From contig CAWBNC010000028.1 of assembly GCA_963789785.1 (NCBI GenBank), forward strand, positions 3,073 to 67,072: a stretch of DNA of 64,000 nucleotides, written 5' to 3'. Below the pieces are notes generated by a model, which did no database searches, was not told the DNA's origin, and saw only the letters and a program-made list of their open reading frames with translations. A program made the translations under genes and the position numbers. Of this stretch, positions 37,577 to 50,770 are shown in pieces. The DNA comes from JAEULH01 sp963789785. GTDB taxonomy: Bacteria; Pseudomonadota; Alphaproteobacteria; Rhodospirillales; Defluviicoccaceae. Numbering within the stretch: position 1 is the stretch's first letter; each line of letters opens with the position of its first letter.

Positions 37577-38404
37577 ATGAAATACACCGAACAGCTTCGT
37601 GTCGAACCGGGCGCCAAGGTCGATCTCGGCAAGGTCGATGCGGGCTTCAAGGGCAAGCACGAAAACCACAAGCATGCCGCGCCGGAGATCGACGAGGCGA
37701 AGCGGACGCTCCGCGACCTTCAGTTCCTCATGTACGCCGAGAACAAGCGCGCGCTGCTGATCGTCCTGCAAGGTCGTGACGCAGCGGGAAAGGACGGCAC
37801 GATCAACCACGTCCTTGGCGCGATGAACCCGCAAGGGTGCACGGTGACCGGCTTCAAGGTGCCGTCAAAGGAAGAAGCGGCCCACGACTTCCTGTGGCGC
37901 TACCACAAGGCCGCGCCCGCCAAGGGGCAGGTGGCGATCTTCAACCGATCCCACTATGAGGACGTGCTGGTGGTGCGCGTCCATGATCTGGTCCCGAAGG
38001 TCGTCTGGTCGAAGCGGTACGACGACATCAACGCCTTTGAGCGCATGCTTGTCGACAATGGTATCCACATTCTCAAGTTCTATCTGCACATCGATCCGGA
38101 CGAGCAGCTGAAACGGTTCAAGGCGCGGATCGACGATCCCACGCGCCACTGGAAGATCAGCGACGGCGACTATGCGGAACGGCCCTTCTGGGACGACTAC
38201 ACTGACGCGTTTGAGGACGCGATCGGCAAGTGCAGCACCGAGCATGCGCCTTGGTTCATCATTCCCTCCAACCACAAGTGGTTCCGCAACCTCGCCGTCT
38301 CGAAGATCGTCACCGAGTACATGAGCTCACTTGGAATGAAGTTCCCGCCTCCGAGCGTCGATATCGATGAGATAAAGAAGAAGTATCACGCGCTCGTGGA
38401 TTGA
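37577..38404 (+). CDS. ppk2: Polyphosphate kinase 2 family protein
   Basis: PPK2 enzymes transfer phosphate between polyphosphate and nucleotides. The 275-residue protein has the Walker A-like GRDAAGKDGTINHVLGAMNPQ, the lid region and IFNRSHYEDVLVVRVH (Walker B region), and ends with HKWFRNLAVSKIVTEYM. The single-domain size fits class I or III. I chose the ATG at 37577 (MKYTEQLRVEPG), with AAGG upstream. It follows the ATPase by 23 bases, so polyphosphate may regenerate nucleotide triphosphate for the pump; this link is my inference. Confidence 0.92.
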   Translation: MKYTEQLRVEPGAKVDLGKVDAGFKGKHENHKHAAPEIDEAKRTLRDLQFLMYAENKRALLIVLQGRDAAGKDGTINHVLGAMNPQGCTVTGFKVPSKEEAAHDFLWRYHKAAPAKGQVAIFNRSHYEDVLVVRVHDLVPKVVWSKRYDDINAFERMLVDNGIHILKFYLHIDPDEQLKRFKARIDDPTRHWKISDGDYAERPFWDDYTDAFEDAIGKCSTEHAPWFIIPSNHKWFRNLAVSKIVTEYMSSLGMKFPPPSVDIDEIKKKYHALVD

Positions 38405-38418
38405 TCGGCTTGATCTAC

Positions 38419-38456
38419 TGGATTGCCCCGCCGGGCTTCGCCCTCCTCGCAACGAC
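38419..38456. repeat. Palindromic intergenic repeat, single unit
   Basis: A single member of the tggattgc...gcaacgacg family, with the centre ccgccgggcttcgccctcct. It lies between ppk2 and the convergent DUF2062 gene, where it may also serve as a terminator. Confidence 0.6.
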
Positions 38457-38500
38457 GATCCCTTGCTCTAGTCACCGGCGGCGCCCCGCGCCGGCCTGAA

Positions 38501-39250
38501 CTATTCGCCGCCGGCGGCTTCCGGCGGCGGGCTACCGGAAGGCGTGACGGAAGACGGCGGGGCTCCATCGGTCTTTTTCCGGGCGGTGAGGCTGCGTTTC
38601 TTTGCCCCCGCCTTGGCCGCGGCCCGCTTCAGCCACACCGCGTGCCGGCGGGCGCTGCGCGCACGGCGCCGGCGGTGGACGTAGCGCAGCGTCAGGTGAT
38701 AGCCGAGCCATGCGGAGGCGATGGCCCAGGGTACGCAGCCGATGAGCATCGGCACCCCCTGGTCGTGCGCGATCATCGCGACCGAGGCGTAGAGCTTTTC
38801 GATAAAGCCTTCGTGCTGGGCGAGCAGGGCCTGCAGCTTGTCGACAAAGTGCTGGTAGCCGTGGGCGGCGGAGAGTTGCCCGGTCAGCAGCTTGCCGGTC
38901 AGGTAGAAGACGTAGTACGTCGGTCCCATGGTGAAGACGTTAGTCACCCAGGTCCAGGCGGCGGCGATGAGCAGGCTGAAATCGAAGCGGCTTGACCGGC
39001 GCGCCACCAGCCACGTCATCAAGACGAGGTACATCTGGATCCCGACCAAAGGCGTGGCGGCCCAGAACAGCCCGATCATGACCGCGCGCGCGGCGTACTC
39101 CGGCGGATGCGGGCTGCGCTTGAGCGGGACGATAAGCCTGAAATGGAGCAGCCGCGACAGCCGCTGCATGAAAGAGAACTGGCGGCGCAAGCGCGGCGAT
39201 CCCCGTTGTAACGACACCTTGCCGCGCCCCGATGGCGGCACCCTCGTCAT
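38501..39250 (-). CDS. DUF2062 domain-containing membrane protein
   Basis: A 249-residue protein with the DUF2062 core: SPHPPEYAARAVMIGLFWAATPLVGIQMYL, then WTWVTNVFTMGPTYYVFYLTG, and a final helix around MLIGCVPWAIASAWLGYHL. Three or four membrane helices are visible. The C-terminus is very basic (RRRRARSARRHAVWLKRAAA) and then disordered. The family is widespread but uncharacterised. I chose the ATG at 39250. It is divergent from the MFS gene. Confidence 0.85.
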   Translation of the reverse strand: MTRVPPSGRGKVSLQRGSPRLRRQFSFMQRLSRLLHFRLIVPLKRSPHPPEYAARAVMIGLFWAATPLVGIQMYLVLMTWLVARRSSRFDFSLLIAAAWTWVTNVFTMGPTYYVFYLTGKLLTGQLSAAHGYQHFVDKLQALLAQHEGFIEKLYASVAMIAHDQGVPMLIGCVPWAIASAWLGYHLTLRYVHRRRRARSARRHAVWLKRAAAKAGAKKRSLTARKKTDGAPPSSVTPSGSPPPEAAGGE

Positions 39251-39376
39251 AGTAACGGCGCCATCCCGGCTCGGCCACAATTGCAGAAAAATATGGCGCG
39301 GGCGGCCATTTTTCCAGACGGTCCTGAGCTTCGATCCTCGCCCGGAGGCGCAAGCGCCTGCCGCCGCGGACGGCCG

Positions 39377-40621
39377 ATGAACAGCCCGCACGCGACCGGC
39401 CCGGCGGCAATCGTCCGCGTCTTCGCGCCGTTCGCCTTCGGCTACTTCCTGTCCTACGCCTATCGCGCGGTCAATGCCGTCATTGCGCCGGAGCTCCTGA
39501 GCGAGCTTCGCCTGAACGCCGACGACCTCGGTTTTCTGACCAGCGCCTTCTTTCTGTCCTTTGCCGCGGCGCAGCTTCCGCTCGGTATCGCCCTTGACCG
39601 CTGGGGGCCGCGACGGATCGAAGCCGCTCTGCTCCTCGTCGCGGCGCTGGGCGCGCTCGTCTTCGCCAACGCGAACGGCCTCTTCACCCTGCTCGCCGGC
39701 CGCGCGCTGATCGGCCTCGGCGTCTCCGCCTGCCTGATGGCCGCCTTCAAGGCGTTCATCCTGTATTTCCCATCGTCCCGCCTGCCGCTCGTCAACGGCT
39801 GCCAGATGGCGGCGGGCGGCCTCGGCGCCATGTCCGCGACCGTGCCGGCGCAGGCGCTGGCCGCGGCCTATGACTGGCGGACCGTTATCGAATTGCTGGG
39901 GTTCCTGAGCGTGGTCGCCGCCGCCGTCATCTTCTTCGTCGTGCCGCGCGACCAGGAGCACGCACAGCGAGCCGCAGCGCCCATGGGCGGCGAGCTTGCC
40001 GGCGTCGGCGCGATCCTGAGAAGCGCGCGGTTCTGGCGGGTTGCGCCGGCGACCGTTGCTTCGCAGGCCTCCTTTCTCGCCATCCAGGGCCTGTGGGTCG
40101 GCCCCTGGATGCACGACGTCGGCGGCCTCGCAAGCACCGCCGTGGCCGGGCGCCTGCTCGCCATCGCCGCGGCGATGATTGCGGGCTTTCTCCTCTTGGG
40201 CTTCACGGCCGAGCGGCTGTCCCGCCGCGGCATCGCCCCCATCGCCGTCGCCGTAACCGGGATGAGCGCTTTCGCCACGGTTCTGGCGACCATCGTCGCC
40301 GCCGCCAGCAGCGCGCCGCTCCTCTGGCTCGCCTTCGGCTTCTTCGGCACGTCGGGGATCCTCCCCTACGCCGCGCTGTCGCAGCAGTTCTCGCCGGCGC
40401 TCGCCGGCCGGCTGAACACGACGCTGAACGTCCTGGTCTTCCCCGCGGCCTTCGCCGCGCAATGGGGGATGGGCGCGATCATCGCCCACTGGCACGGCGC
40501 GGCGGGCGTTGGCCATGACGTTGCCGGCTACCGCGCCGCCTTTACCGTCATGCTTTCCCTGCAGGGCCTCACTCTGGCCTGGTTTGCGCTGTTTCGCCCA
40601 GGGCGTGGTCGGCGAGGTTGA
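39377..40621 (+). CDS. Major facilitator superfamily transporter
   Basis: A 414-residue transporter with twelve hydrophobic segments. Between helices 2 and 3 lies the MFS motif GIALDRWGPRRIEAALLL. The opening YFLSYAYRAVNAVIAPEL and the halves around NGCQMAAGGLGAMSATVPAQ are typical of uncharacterised nitrate/cyanate-like MFS proteins. The start chosen is the ATG at 39377. Its 3' end overlaps the convergent Ntn-hydrolase-like gene by 53 bases. The substrate is unknown. Confidence 0.88.
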   Translation: MNSPHATGPAAIVRVFAPFAFGYFLSYAYRAVNAVIAPELLSELRLNADDLGFLTSAFFLSFAAAQLPLGIALDRWGPRRIEAALLLVAALGALVFANANGLFTLLAGRALIGLGVSACLMAAFKAFILYFPSSRLPLVNGCQMAAGGLGAMSATVPAQALAAAYDWRTVIELLGFLSVVAAAVIFFVVPRDQEHAQRAAAPMGGELAGVGAILRSARFWRVAPATVASQASFLAIQGLWVGPWMHDVGGLASTAVAGRLLAIAAAMIAGFLLLGFTAERLSRRGIAPIAVAVTGMSAFATVLATIVAAASSAPLLWLAFGFFGTSGILPYAALSQQFSPALAGRLNTTLNVLVFPAAFAAQWGMGAIIAHWHGAAGVGHDVAGYRAAFTVMLSLQGLTLAWFALFRPGRGRRG

Positions 40622-41663
40622 ATATCCGGGTGGCCGGCGCACTATGCTCGTAGCCATGGACCAGGAGCGCGCCAGTCGCGGAATTGGCGATGACGGCCAG
40701 TCGCGTGGTCGCATTCAGGATCGGCGGCCTGACCCAGGTAAAGTCGCCCACATCGGGACGATCCAGCAACGCCGTCATCTGCTCCCGCCGGCCGCGGCTG
40801 TCCGCCCCGCGGTCGCGGCCGGGGATCCTGAGCCCCAGCCAGTGGTTTGCGATCGCCGCCGGCTGTTCGTGGAACGCCGCCCGTGCTTCCGTCCGCTCGA
40901 TGACGCAGCCTTCGCCCGACTCGGCGCCGGCGAGGGTGTAGAACGCGGGGATGCACAGCGGCGTTTCGATCAACTGGCGCCTGGCCTCGGCGTAGGTCGC
41001 GGCCGTATCGCAGACGGCCCGGGCCAGATGCGACGGCGGCAGGCTGAGGCCGCGCCAGACGCTGGTGCGGTTGACCACCCAGTCGAGCCACAGCGCGCCG
41101 CTGTGTCGACGCATGGGCGGCTGGTTGATCGCGATGGCGAACCGGCCCGGCGCCATCGCCGTCAGGACGCCGATATAGCCCGGCCAGGTGACGGTGTAGT
41201 AGATGCCGGCGCCGCCGTCCTGTCGGGCGACGATGACGGAGCGGCCGATCCCGTTCATCGGCCAGTCGAGGGTGCGGAGCATGCGGCTGCCCCCTGCTGC
41301 GGGATCTGCGGCGGGATCGGCGGCCGTGCCGCTGGTGCAGGCCCATTCGTAGGACAAGTTGAGGAGCAGCGCGCCCGGCGTTCCGACCCGCGCGGCGACC
41401 GCCGCAAGCTCGCGGCTGTAGGGATTGCGACTGCGCGCCAGCCAGTGCCGGGTCGCCCGGTCGCCGAGGCGCAGCGCCACCGCGCCGTACCGGCGCCGGG
41501 CCGCGAGAAGGAGAGGCGCCAGCCGCGCGCTTTCCCGGTCCAGCAGCGAGAGCGGCCCGCCGTCCACCGCGTCGAGCAGGGGAATCTCGGCAAGCCGGCC
41601 TGCCGCCTCCGTACGTGTGCCCGCCTGTATGCCACCTTGCGCCATCGTAAATCGGTCCTGCAT
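40569..41663 (-). CDS. Ntn-hydrolase-like protein related to acid ceramidase/NAAA and penicillin V acylase
   Basis: A 364-residue protein whose pattern LSYEWACTSGTAADPA...RMLRTLDWPMNG resembles the self-processing Cys region of N-acylethanolamine acid amidase/acid ceramidase (Cys-Thr-Ser then Arg...Leu-Asp-Trp/Tyr-Pro). Further family-like points are APGRFAIAINQPP and VLHGYEH-like HGYEHSAPA near the end. It would hydrolyse linear amides, but substrate and autocleavage are unproven. There is no clear signal peptide. The start at 41663 or seven codons later is possible. Confidence 0.65.
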   Translation of the reverse strand: MQDRFTMAQGGIQAGTRTEAAGRLAEIPLLDAVDGGPLSLLDRESARLAPLLLAARRRYGAVALRLGDRATRHWLARSRNPYSRELAAVAARVGTPGALLLNLSYEWACTSGTAADPAADPAAGGSRMLRTLDWPMNGIGRSVIVARQDGGAGIYYTVTWPGYIGVLTAMAPGRFAIAINQPPMRRHSGALWLDWVVNRTSVWRGLSLPPSHLARAVCDTAATYAEARRQLIETPLCIPAFYTLAGAESGEGCVIERTEARAAFHEQPAAIANHWLGLRIPGRDRGADSRGRREQMTALLDRPDVGDFTWVRPPILNATTRLAVIANSATGALLVHGYEHSAPATRIFNLADHALGETAQTRPE

Positions 41664-41759
41664 CCGCAGCGGGTGACGAATAACCTTAACCTCTGACGAT
41701 TTGGTTGGTATTCGATCCCGGACCAGCCGTCAGCGATCCGCATCACATTCAGGCCCGAC

Positions 41760-43075
<1,316 letters not shown>

Positions 43076-43110
43076 TTAGGGTCGGCCTTCCAGAGAGCGC
43101 TATGTTTCCC

Positions 43111-43212
43111 TGGATCGCCACGCCGCTGCGCGGCTCGCGATGACGGTAACTATTCAATTCATATCCATAAATCGTCGTTGCGAGGAGGGGCGGAGCCCCG
43201 ACGCGGCAATCC
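43111..43212. repeat. Pair of palindromic intergenic repeats in opposite orientation
   Basis: Unit 43111-43145 (tggatcgcc...cgcgatgacgg) and unit 43173-43212 (cgtcgttgcgag...cggcaatcca) face each other across an AT-rich spacer. They belong to the same family as 24017-24163 and 38419-38456. They lie between convergent purB and the tartrate/D-malate dehydrogenase gene. Confidence 0.7.
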
Positions 43213-43283
43213 ACGCTTTCTTCTCCTCGACACCTGTGCCGCCATCGGATGGGCGTCCCCGATCGCCTCGCCGGTTGCGGTCC

Positions 43284-44347
43284 TCAGCCGATTGTGGCGA
43301 GGATCGCGCGCTCCGCGCCCGCGGTATCCGCCGTCCCGCCGAGGTCGCGGGTGCGCGTTTCGGACCGCTCCAGGCTTGCCTCGATCGCTGCCTCGAGTGT
43401 CCGGGCGGCTTCGGCCTCGCCGAGGTGGTCGAGCATCATCGCCGCCGCCCAGACCGCGGCGATCGGATTGGCGACGCCCTGCCCGGCGATGTCGGGAGCC
43501 GAGCCGTGAACCGGCTCGAACATCGAGGGATAGAGCCGCTCCGGGTTGAGGTTCGCCGAGGCGCGATGCCGATCGAGCCGGCCACGGCCGGGCCGAGATC
43601 CGACAGGATGTCGCCGAAGAGGTTCGAGCCGACGACCACGTCGAACCAGTCGGGGTGGAGGACGAAGTGCGCGGTCAGGATGTCGATGTGGAACTGCGCC
43701 GTCTTCACCTCCGGGTGGCGCGCCTTGGCCGCGGCGAAGCGCTCGTCCCAGAACGGCATGGTGTGGACGATCCCGTTCGACTTGGTCGCCGACGTGACAT
43801 GGCCGCGCCGGGTCTTCGCAAGCTCGAAGGCGTAGTCCATGATCCGGTCGACGCCGCGCCGGGTGAAGACCGCGAGCTGACTCGCCATCTCCTGGTCGGC
43901 GCCGTGGTAAAGCCGTCCGCCGATCTCGGAATACTCGCCCTCGACGTTCTCGCGCACGACGACGAAGTCGATGTCCGCCGGCCCGCGCCCGGCCAACGGC
44001 GAGGTGACGCCGCGCAACAGCCGCACCGGCCGGACGCTGGCATAAAGGTCGAGGTCGCGGCGAAGCGGAATAAGCAGGCCCCAAAGCGAGACATGGTCCG
44101 GGACGTTCGGAAAGCCGACGGCGCCCAGATAGATTGCGTCATGGCCCTTGACCTGCGCCGCTCCGTCCTCGGGCATCATCCGGCCTGTCTTTGCATAGCG
44201 CTCGCAGGACCAGTCGAACTCGCTCCAGGCCAGGGCGAAGCCATGTCGCCTTGCGGCGGCCTCGGCGGCGCGCCGGCCGACCGGGATCACCTCACGGCCG
44301 ATGCCGTCTCCCGGGATCGTGGCGATATGATAGCTCCGCTCGCTCAT
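43284..44347 (-). CDS. Tartrate dehydrogenase/decarboxylase or D-malate dehydrogenase (LeuB/Icd family; one frameshift)
   Basis: A decarboxylating NAD-dependent beta-hydroxyacid dehydrogenase. It starts YHIATIPGDGIGREVIPVG and has FVVVRENVEGEYSEIGGRLY, the form seen in TtuC/DmlA-type enzymes rather than LeuB. The conserved metal-site region is DVVVGSNLFGDILSDLGPAVAGSIGIAP|SANLNPE, and HGSAPDIAGQGVANP follows. An apparent -1 base near 43560, inside SIGIAP|SANLN, breaks the frame; corrected length is about 354 residues. The exact substrate cannot be told. The gene stands apart from leu genes. Confidence 0.85.
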
Positions 44348-44448
44348 GGCGATGATCCTCCCTGGAAGAAGCCGATCGGCCGGTTGGCGACGAGGTCAGG
44401 AAACCTCCGCCAGGTTGCCCGTCATGCTTCTCTAAACGGCCACGCTCC

Positions 44449-44815
44449 TTACCCGCCAACGGGCGAGTGGTCGGTATCCAGCGGCATCGGGTAGGCGTCG
44501 GCGAACTGTTCGGCGGCGGCGGCGTGGCAGCGGGCGTAGGCGGCGAGTACCTCGTCGTCCGTGATCCTGACCCCGGCCCTGGCGAGATCGGAGCCGACGC
44601 TGTCGACGACCGCCGTGGCGCTCGGCGCGTCGAGGCAGTGCGACACCAGCTGCCGCGCATAAGTCCGCTGCCCGCGCTTCGCCATGCCCCAGCCGCTCGG
44701 CCGCCCACAGCCCGAACAGCTTCGACGCCCGGCAGCGCACCTTGAAGCGCAGCTCCTCGTCGAGCTTGTACTTGGCCTCATGGGCCTTTTCGATCTCGCG
44801 CAGAATGTCGGTCAT
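44449..44815 (-). CDS. DUF1476 family protein (ATPase inhibitor zeta-like; one frameshift)
   Basis: The family includes the zeta subunit that inhibits the F1-ATPase of alphaproteobacteria. The N-terminus is typical: EIEKAHEAKYKLDEELRFKV and SKLFGLWAAERLG. After an apparent +1 base near 44684 the frame continues with KRGQRTYARQLVSHCLDAPSATAVV and DSVGSDLARAGVRITDDEVLAAY. The product is about 121 residues, a normal length. It may control ATP synthase hydrolysis; this follows from the family, not from this sequence. Confidence 0.82.
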
Positions 44816-44965
44816 GATCTCCTCGTCCCCTGCTCGCCCCGTTCCGCCAGCCCTTTCTTTATAAGTCGGTCGCCAGGCGCCGTCACGCTTGCCGCCGCGG
44901 GCCGGACGCGCTTAAGTGACAGGCTCATGATCGGGGGCGCGGGTCAGGCCCGGCGAGCGAAGTCC

Positions 44966-45771
44966 ATGTGCACTCTCGTCATTCTTCGCCGGCCCGGCCA
45001 CCGCTGGCCGCTGCTGATCGCCGCCAACCGCGACGAGATGGCCGACCGGCCGTGGCGACCGCCGGGGCGGCACTGGCCGGATCGTCCCAAGGTCATCGGC
45101 GGCCTGGATGAACTTGCCGGCGGAACCTGGTGCGGGCTCAACGATGACGGCGTGGTCGCGGCGGTGCTCAACCGGATCAATACCCTCGGGCCCGGCGCCG
45201 GGCCTGCGCAGCCGCGGCGAGCTGCCTCTCGAAGCGCTCGACCACGCCGAGGCCCATGTCGCCGCCGCCGCGCTCGCCGATCTCAATCCGGCGGCCTACC
45301 GGCCCTTCAATCTGTTCGTCGGCGACGCCCGCGAAGCCTTCTGGGTGCGGCTGCGCGAAAGCGGCGACGCTGCGGGAGGTACGGGAGGCGCGGGCGCCGC
45401 GGTCGATGTGCTCGAAATCCCGGAGGGCTATCTCGATGCTCACCGCCTACGACCGCAACGACATGCGCTCGCCCCGGATCCGCCGCTACCTGCCGCGCTT
45501 TCGCGCCGCCGCCGTTCCCGATCCGGATCGCGGCGACTGGAGCGCGTGGATTGCGCTGCTCGCCGAGCGCGACCACGACAGCGACAGCGGCCCGGGCGGG
45601 GCGATGAATGTCGTCACGCAAACCGGCTTCGGCACGGTCTGCTCTTCGCTGATCGCGCTTCCGGCCGGCGCGGACGAAGACGACGACGACCGCGACGTGG
45701 AGATCCGGCCGATCTGGCGATTCGCCGCCTGGACCGACGCGCCCGGGGACTACACGAACGTCGCTGCCTAG
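44966..45771 (+). CDS. NRDE family protein (TANGO2-like; two frameshifts)
   Basis: The name-giving motif is in MCTLVILRRPGHRWPLLIAANRDEMADRPW, an Ntn-hydrolase-like start with Cys2. The middle has LNDDGVVAAVLNR and NLFVGDAREAFWV, and the end has SMLTAYDRNDMRSPRIRRYLP. Apparent +1 bases near 45188 and 45435 break the frame; corrected length is about 268 residues. The family is conserved to human TANGO2, with a role linked to haem or acyl-CoA handling that is still debated. It is divergent from the DUF1476 gene. Confidence 0.85.
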
Positions 45772-45933
45772 CTGTGGGTGCCACAGAAGGTTGCCAACGT
45801 GGCCGTCGCTGCGCCTCCGCTTCCGCGACCGATGCCGCGATGATTGTGTCGCCGGCGCGCAGTTGTTATATGCTGCCGGCGCAGCACCCTGCCGCGAGCC
45901 GATACGGCTCCGCTTTTCCCTGGACAGTTTTCC

Positions 45934-46698
45934 ATGGCCCGACGCAGACAGATTTTCGAAGGCAAGGCCAAAATCCTCTATGAAGGGCCGGAGCCGGGAA
46001 CTCTGGTGCAGTACTTCAAGGACGAGATCACGGCGGCGTCCGACCAGAAGCGCGGCGTGATCACCGGCAAGGGCGTGCTCAACAATCGCATTTCCGAGTA
46101 TCTGATGACCCGGCTGGGAGAAATCGGGATCCCGACCCATTTCGTCCGCCGGCTCAACATGCGCGAGCAGCTCGTTCGCGAGGTCGAGATCATCCCGATC
46201 GAGGTCGTCATTCACAATGTCGCCGCCGCCGAATTCGCCAAACGTTTCGCGATGGCCGATGGCACTCCGTTGCCGCGCTCGATCGTCGAGTTCTATTACA
46301 AGTCGGAGGAACTCGGCTACCCGCTGGTCTCCGAGGAGCACATCACCGCCTTCGGCTGGGCGACGCCGCAGGATCTCGACGAGATCATGTCGCTGTGCCT
46401 TCGGGTCAACGACTTCCTCACCGGGCTTTTTCTCGGCATCGGCATGCGGCTGATGGATCTCAAGATCGAGTTCGGCCGGTTGTGGGAAGACGAGCAGATG
46501 CGCATCGTCCTTGCCGACGAGGTTTCTCCCGATTCCTGCCGGCTGTGGGACACACGGACCAACGAGCGGCTCGACCGCGATCGGGTGCCCACGGATTTCG
46601 CCAAGGTGGCCGACACCTACCAGGAGGTGGCGCGACGGCTCGGCATCCTCCCCGAGGGCGGCCCGGCCGATTTTCAGGGCCCCGAAACGATACAATAG
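45934..46698 (+). CDS. purC: Phosphoribosylaminoimidazole-succinocarboxamide synthase
   Basis: SAICAR synthetase joins aspartate to CAIR in purine synthesis. The 254-residue protein has the opening IFEGKAKILYEGPEPGTLVQYFKDEITA, the signature VVIHNVAAAEFAKRF...LPRSIVEFYYKSEELGYP and LADEVSPDSCRLWD. The ATG at 45934 is chosen (MARRRQIFEGKAK). Unlike its neighbours it is intact. It heads the purC-S-Q-L group. Confidence 0.96.
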   Translation: MARRRQIFEGKAKILYEGPEPGTLVQYFKDEITAASDQKRGVITGKGVLNNRISEYLMTRLGEIGIPTHFVRRLNMREQLVREVEIIPIEVVIHNVAAAEFAKRFAMADGTPLPRSIVEFYYKSEELGYPLVSEEHITAFGWATPQDLDEIMSLCLRVNDFLTGLFLGIGMRLMDLKIEFGRLWEDEQMRIVLADEVSPDSCRLWDTRTNERLDRDRVPTDFAKVADTYQEVARRLGILPEGGPADFQGPETIQ

Positions 46699-46761
46699 GC
46701 GCGCGTCTGCGGGTGCCGCGGCGCGACGACTGGATCGATGCAACGGAACGGAGCCGGATCG

Positions 46762-47007
46762 GTGGCCAAGGCGCGCGTTCATGTGACCCTCAAGTCGGGC
46801 GTCCTCGATCCGCAGGGCAAGGCCGTACAGGGCGCGCTCGCGCGGCTCGGATTTTCCGGCGTCGAGAGCGTCCGGCAGGGGAAGTATCTGGAGATCGAGC
46901 TCGACGAGACCGATCCGGAGGCGGCGCGCGCTCTCGTCGCGGAGATGTGCCGGCAACTTTTCGCCAATACCGTGATCGAGGACTTCGCCATCGATGTCGG
47001 CGACTAG
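46762..47007 (+). CDS. purS: Phosphoribosylformylglycinamidine synthase subunit PurS
   Basis: PurS is the small bridging subunit of the three-part FGAM synthase with PurQ and PurL. The sequence KARVHVTLKSGVLDPQGKAVQGALARLGF...VRQGKYLEIEL is typical. I chose a GTG at 46762, giving 81 residues that start where the family starts, with GGAG upstream; an in-frame ATG at 46738 would add eight residues. It lies 16 bases before purQ. Confidence 0.93.
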   Translation: MAKARVHVTLKSGVLDPQGKAVQGALARLGFSGVESVRQGKYLEIELDETDPEAARALVAEMCRQLFANTVIEDFAIDVGD

Positions 47008-47023
47008 CCGAGGCGCGGGTCGA

Positions 47024-47720
47024 ATGAAGGCCGCGGTCATCGTATTTCCCGGCTCCAACTGCGACCGCGACGTCGCGGTGGCGCTGGCGCGGGTCACCGG
47101 CCGGCGCGGTGAAAATGGTCTGGCACGCGGAAACCGATCTCGCCGGGTTCGATCTTGATCGTCATCCCGGGCGGCTTCTCCTACGGCGACTACCTGCGCT
47201 GCGGCGCGATGGCCGCGCACTCGCCGATCATGCGCGCGGTCGATCGCCCGGGCCGACGCGGGCGTGCTGGTGCTCGGGATCTGCAACGGCTTCCAGATCC
47301 TCACCGAGGCCGGGCTGCTGCCCGGCGCGCTGATGCGCAATGCGGATCTTCATTTCATCTGCAAGGACGTGACGCTCCGGGTCGAAACCGACGGCCTGCG
47401 CGTTCACGCGGGGCTACCGCGCCGGCCAGATCGTCCGAATGCCGATCGCCCACAACGAGGGCAACTATTCGCCGATGCCGAGACGCTGGAGCGCCTGTTC
47501 GGCGAGGACCGGGTCGCTTTTCGCTACTGCTCGCCGGCCGGCGATATCGATCGACGCCGCCAATCCCAACGGTTCGCAGCGCAACATCGCCGGCATCCTC
47601 AACGACCGGCGCAACGTCCTCGGGCTGATGCCGCATCCCGAGCGGATGGCGGACGCCGAGCTGGGCGGCACCGACGGGCGCGGCCTGTTCGCCGGGCTGA
47701 TGGCGGCGCTGGCGTCATGA
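47024..47720 (+). CDS. purQ: Phosphoribosylformylglycinamidine synthase subunit PurQ (five insertions, one deletion)
   Basis: PurQ is the glutaminase subunit that supplies ammonia to PurL. The pieces line up as one protein: AAVIVFPGSNCDRDVAVAL, KMVWHAETD, LIVIPGGFSYGDYLRCGAMAAHSP, VLVLGICNGFQILTEAGLLPGAL (catalytic Cys), GYRAGQIVRMPIAHNEGNY and ANPNGSQRNIAGILN...VLGLMPHPERM (His). Apparent +1 bases lie near 47104, 47152, 47248, 47412 and 47551, and a -1 near 47467 (TTT read as TT in NYFADAE). Corrected length is about 230 residues. Six errors in 700 bases of an essential gene point to sequencing error. Confidence 0.9.
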
Positions 47721-47751
47721 CTGCGGCAACGGGTACGGGATCGGTAGCGAC

Positions 47752-50011
<2,260 letters not shown>

Positions 50012-50013
<2 letters not shown>

Positions 50014-50087
50014 AGCATGGCTCTCGCTCGGATTGGCGCAGATGACACGCTTGGGTTTTTGTAACCGATCAACGTCCTGCTTTCGGA
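50012..50087 (-). repeat. Interspersed palindromic repeat, copy 2 (inverted)
   Basis: On the minus strand this matches copy 1 (16984-17060): tccgaaagcag, gttgatcg, ttacaaaaac, tcatctgcgcc and gcgagag.catgctct are shared in the same order and spacing. It starts at the purL stop codon and its hairpin (CTGCT...AGCAG) lies towards bolA. Both copies directly follow a gene's stop codon. Confidence 0.7.
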
Positions 50088-50135
50088 TGATTCAACGCGA
50101 TAGCAGATTGTTCCAGGCGGCCGGGGAGAAAAACC

Positions 50136-50411
50136 ATGGCAATGGAAGCCGGTGAGATCGAGCGGCTGATCAAGGACGCCATGCCCGACGCCCAGGTTGT
50201 GATCGAGGATCTGCGCGGCGACGGCGACCACTACGCGGCCATGGTCATTTCCGCCGCGTTCGCCGGCAAGTCGCGGGTCCAGCAGCATCAGATGGTCTAT
50301 GCCGCCCTGCACGGACGGATGGGCTCGGCACTGCATGCGCTGGCCCTGCAGACCGGCGTTCCGGGTCGATACTCCGGCGTGAACGTAGGCACTCCAATCG
50401 CTTCAACATGA
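50136..50411 (+). CDS. bolA: BolA family protein
   Basis: A 91-residue BolA-type protein, starting MAMEAGEIERLIKDAMPDAQVVIEDLRGDGDHYAAMVISAAFAG with the family's FAGKSRVQQHQMVYAAL motif. BolA proteins partner with monothiol glutaredoxins to carry Fe-S clusters, and the grxD gene follows by ten bases, which supports the pairing. GGGGAG lies before the ATG. Confidence 0.93.
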   Translation: MAMEAGEIERLIKDAMPDAQVVIEDLRGDGDHYAAMVISAAFAGKSRVQQHQMVYAALHGRMGSALHALALQTGVPGRYSGVNVGTPIAST

Positions 50412-50421
50412 GGACAGTCGA

Positions 50422-50757
<336 letters not shown>

Positions 50758-50770
50758 GCGAGATCTCGGC

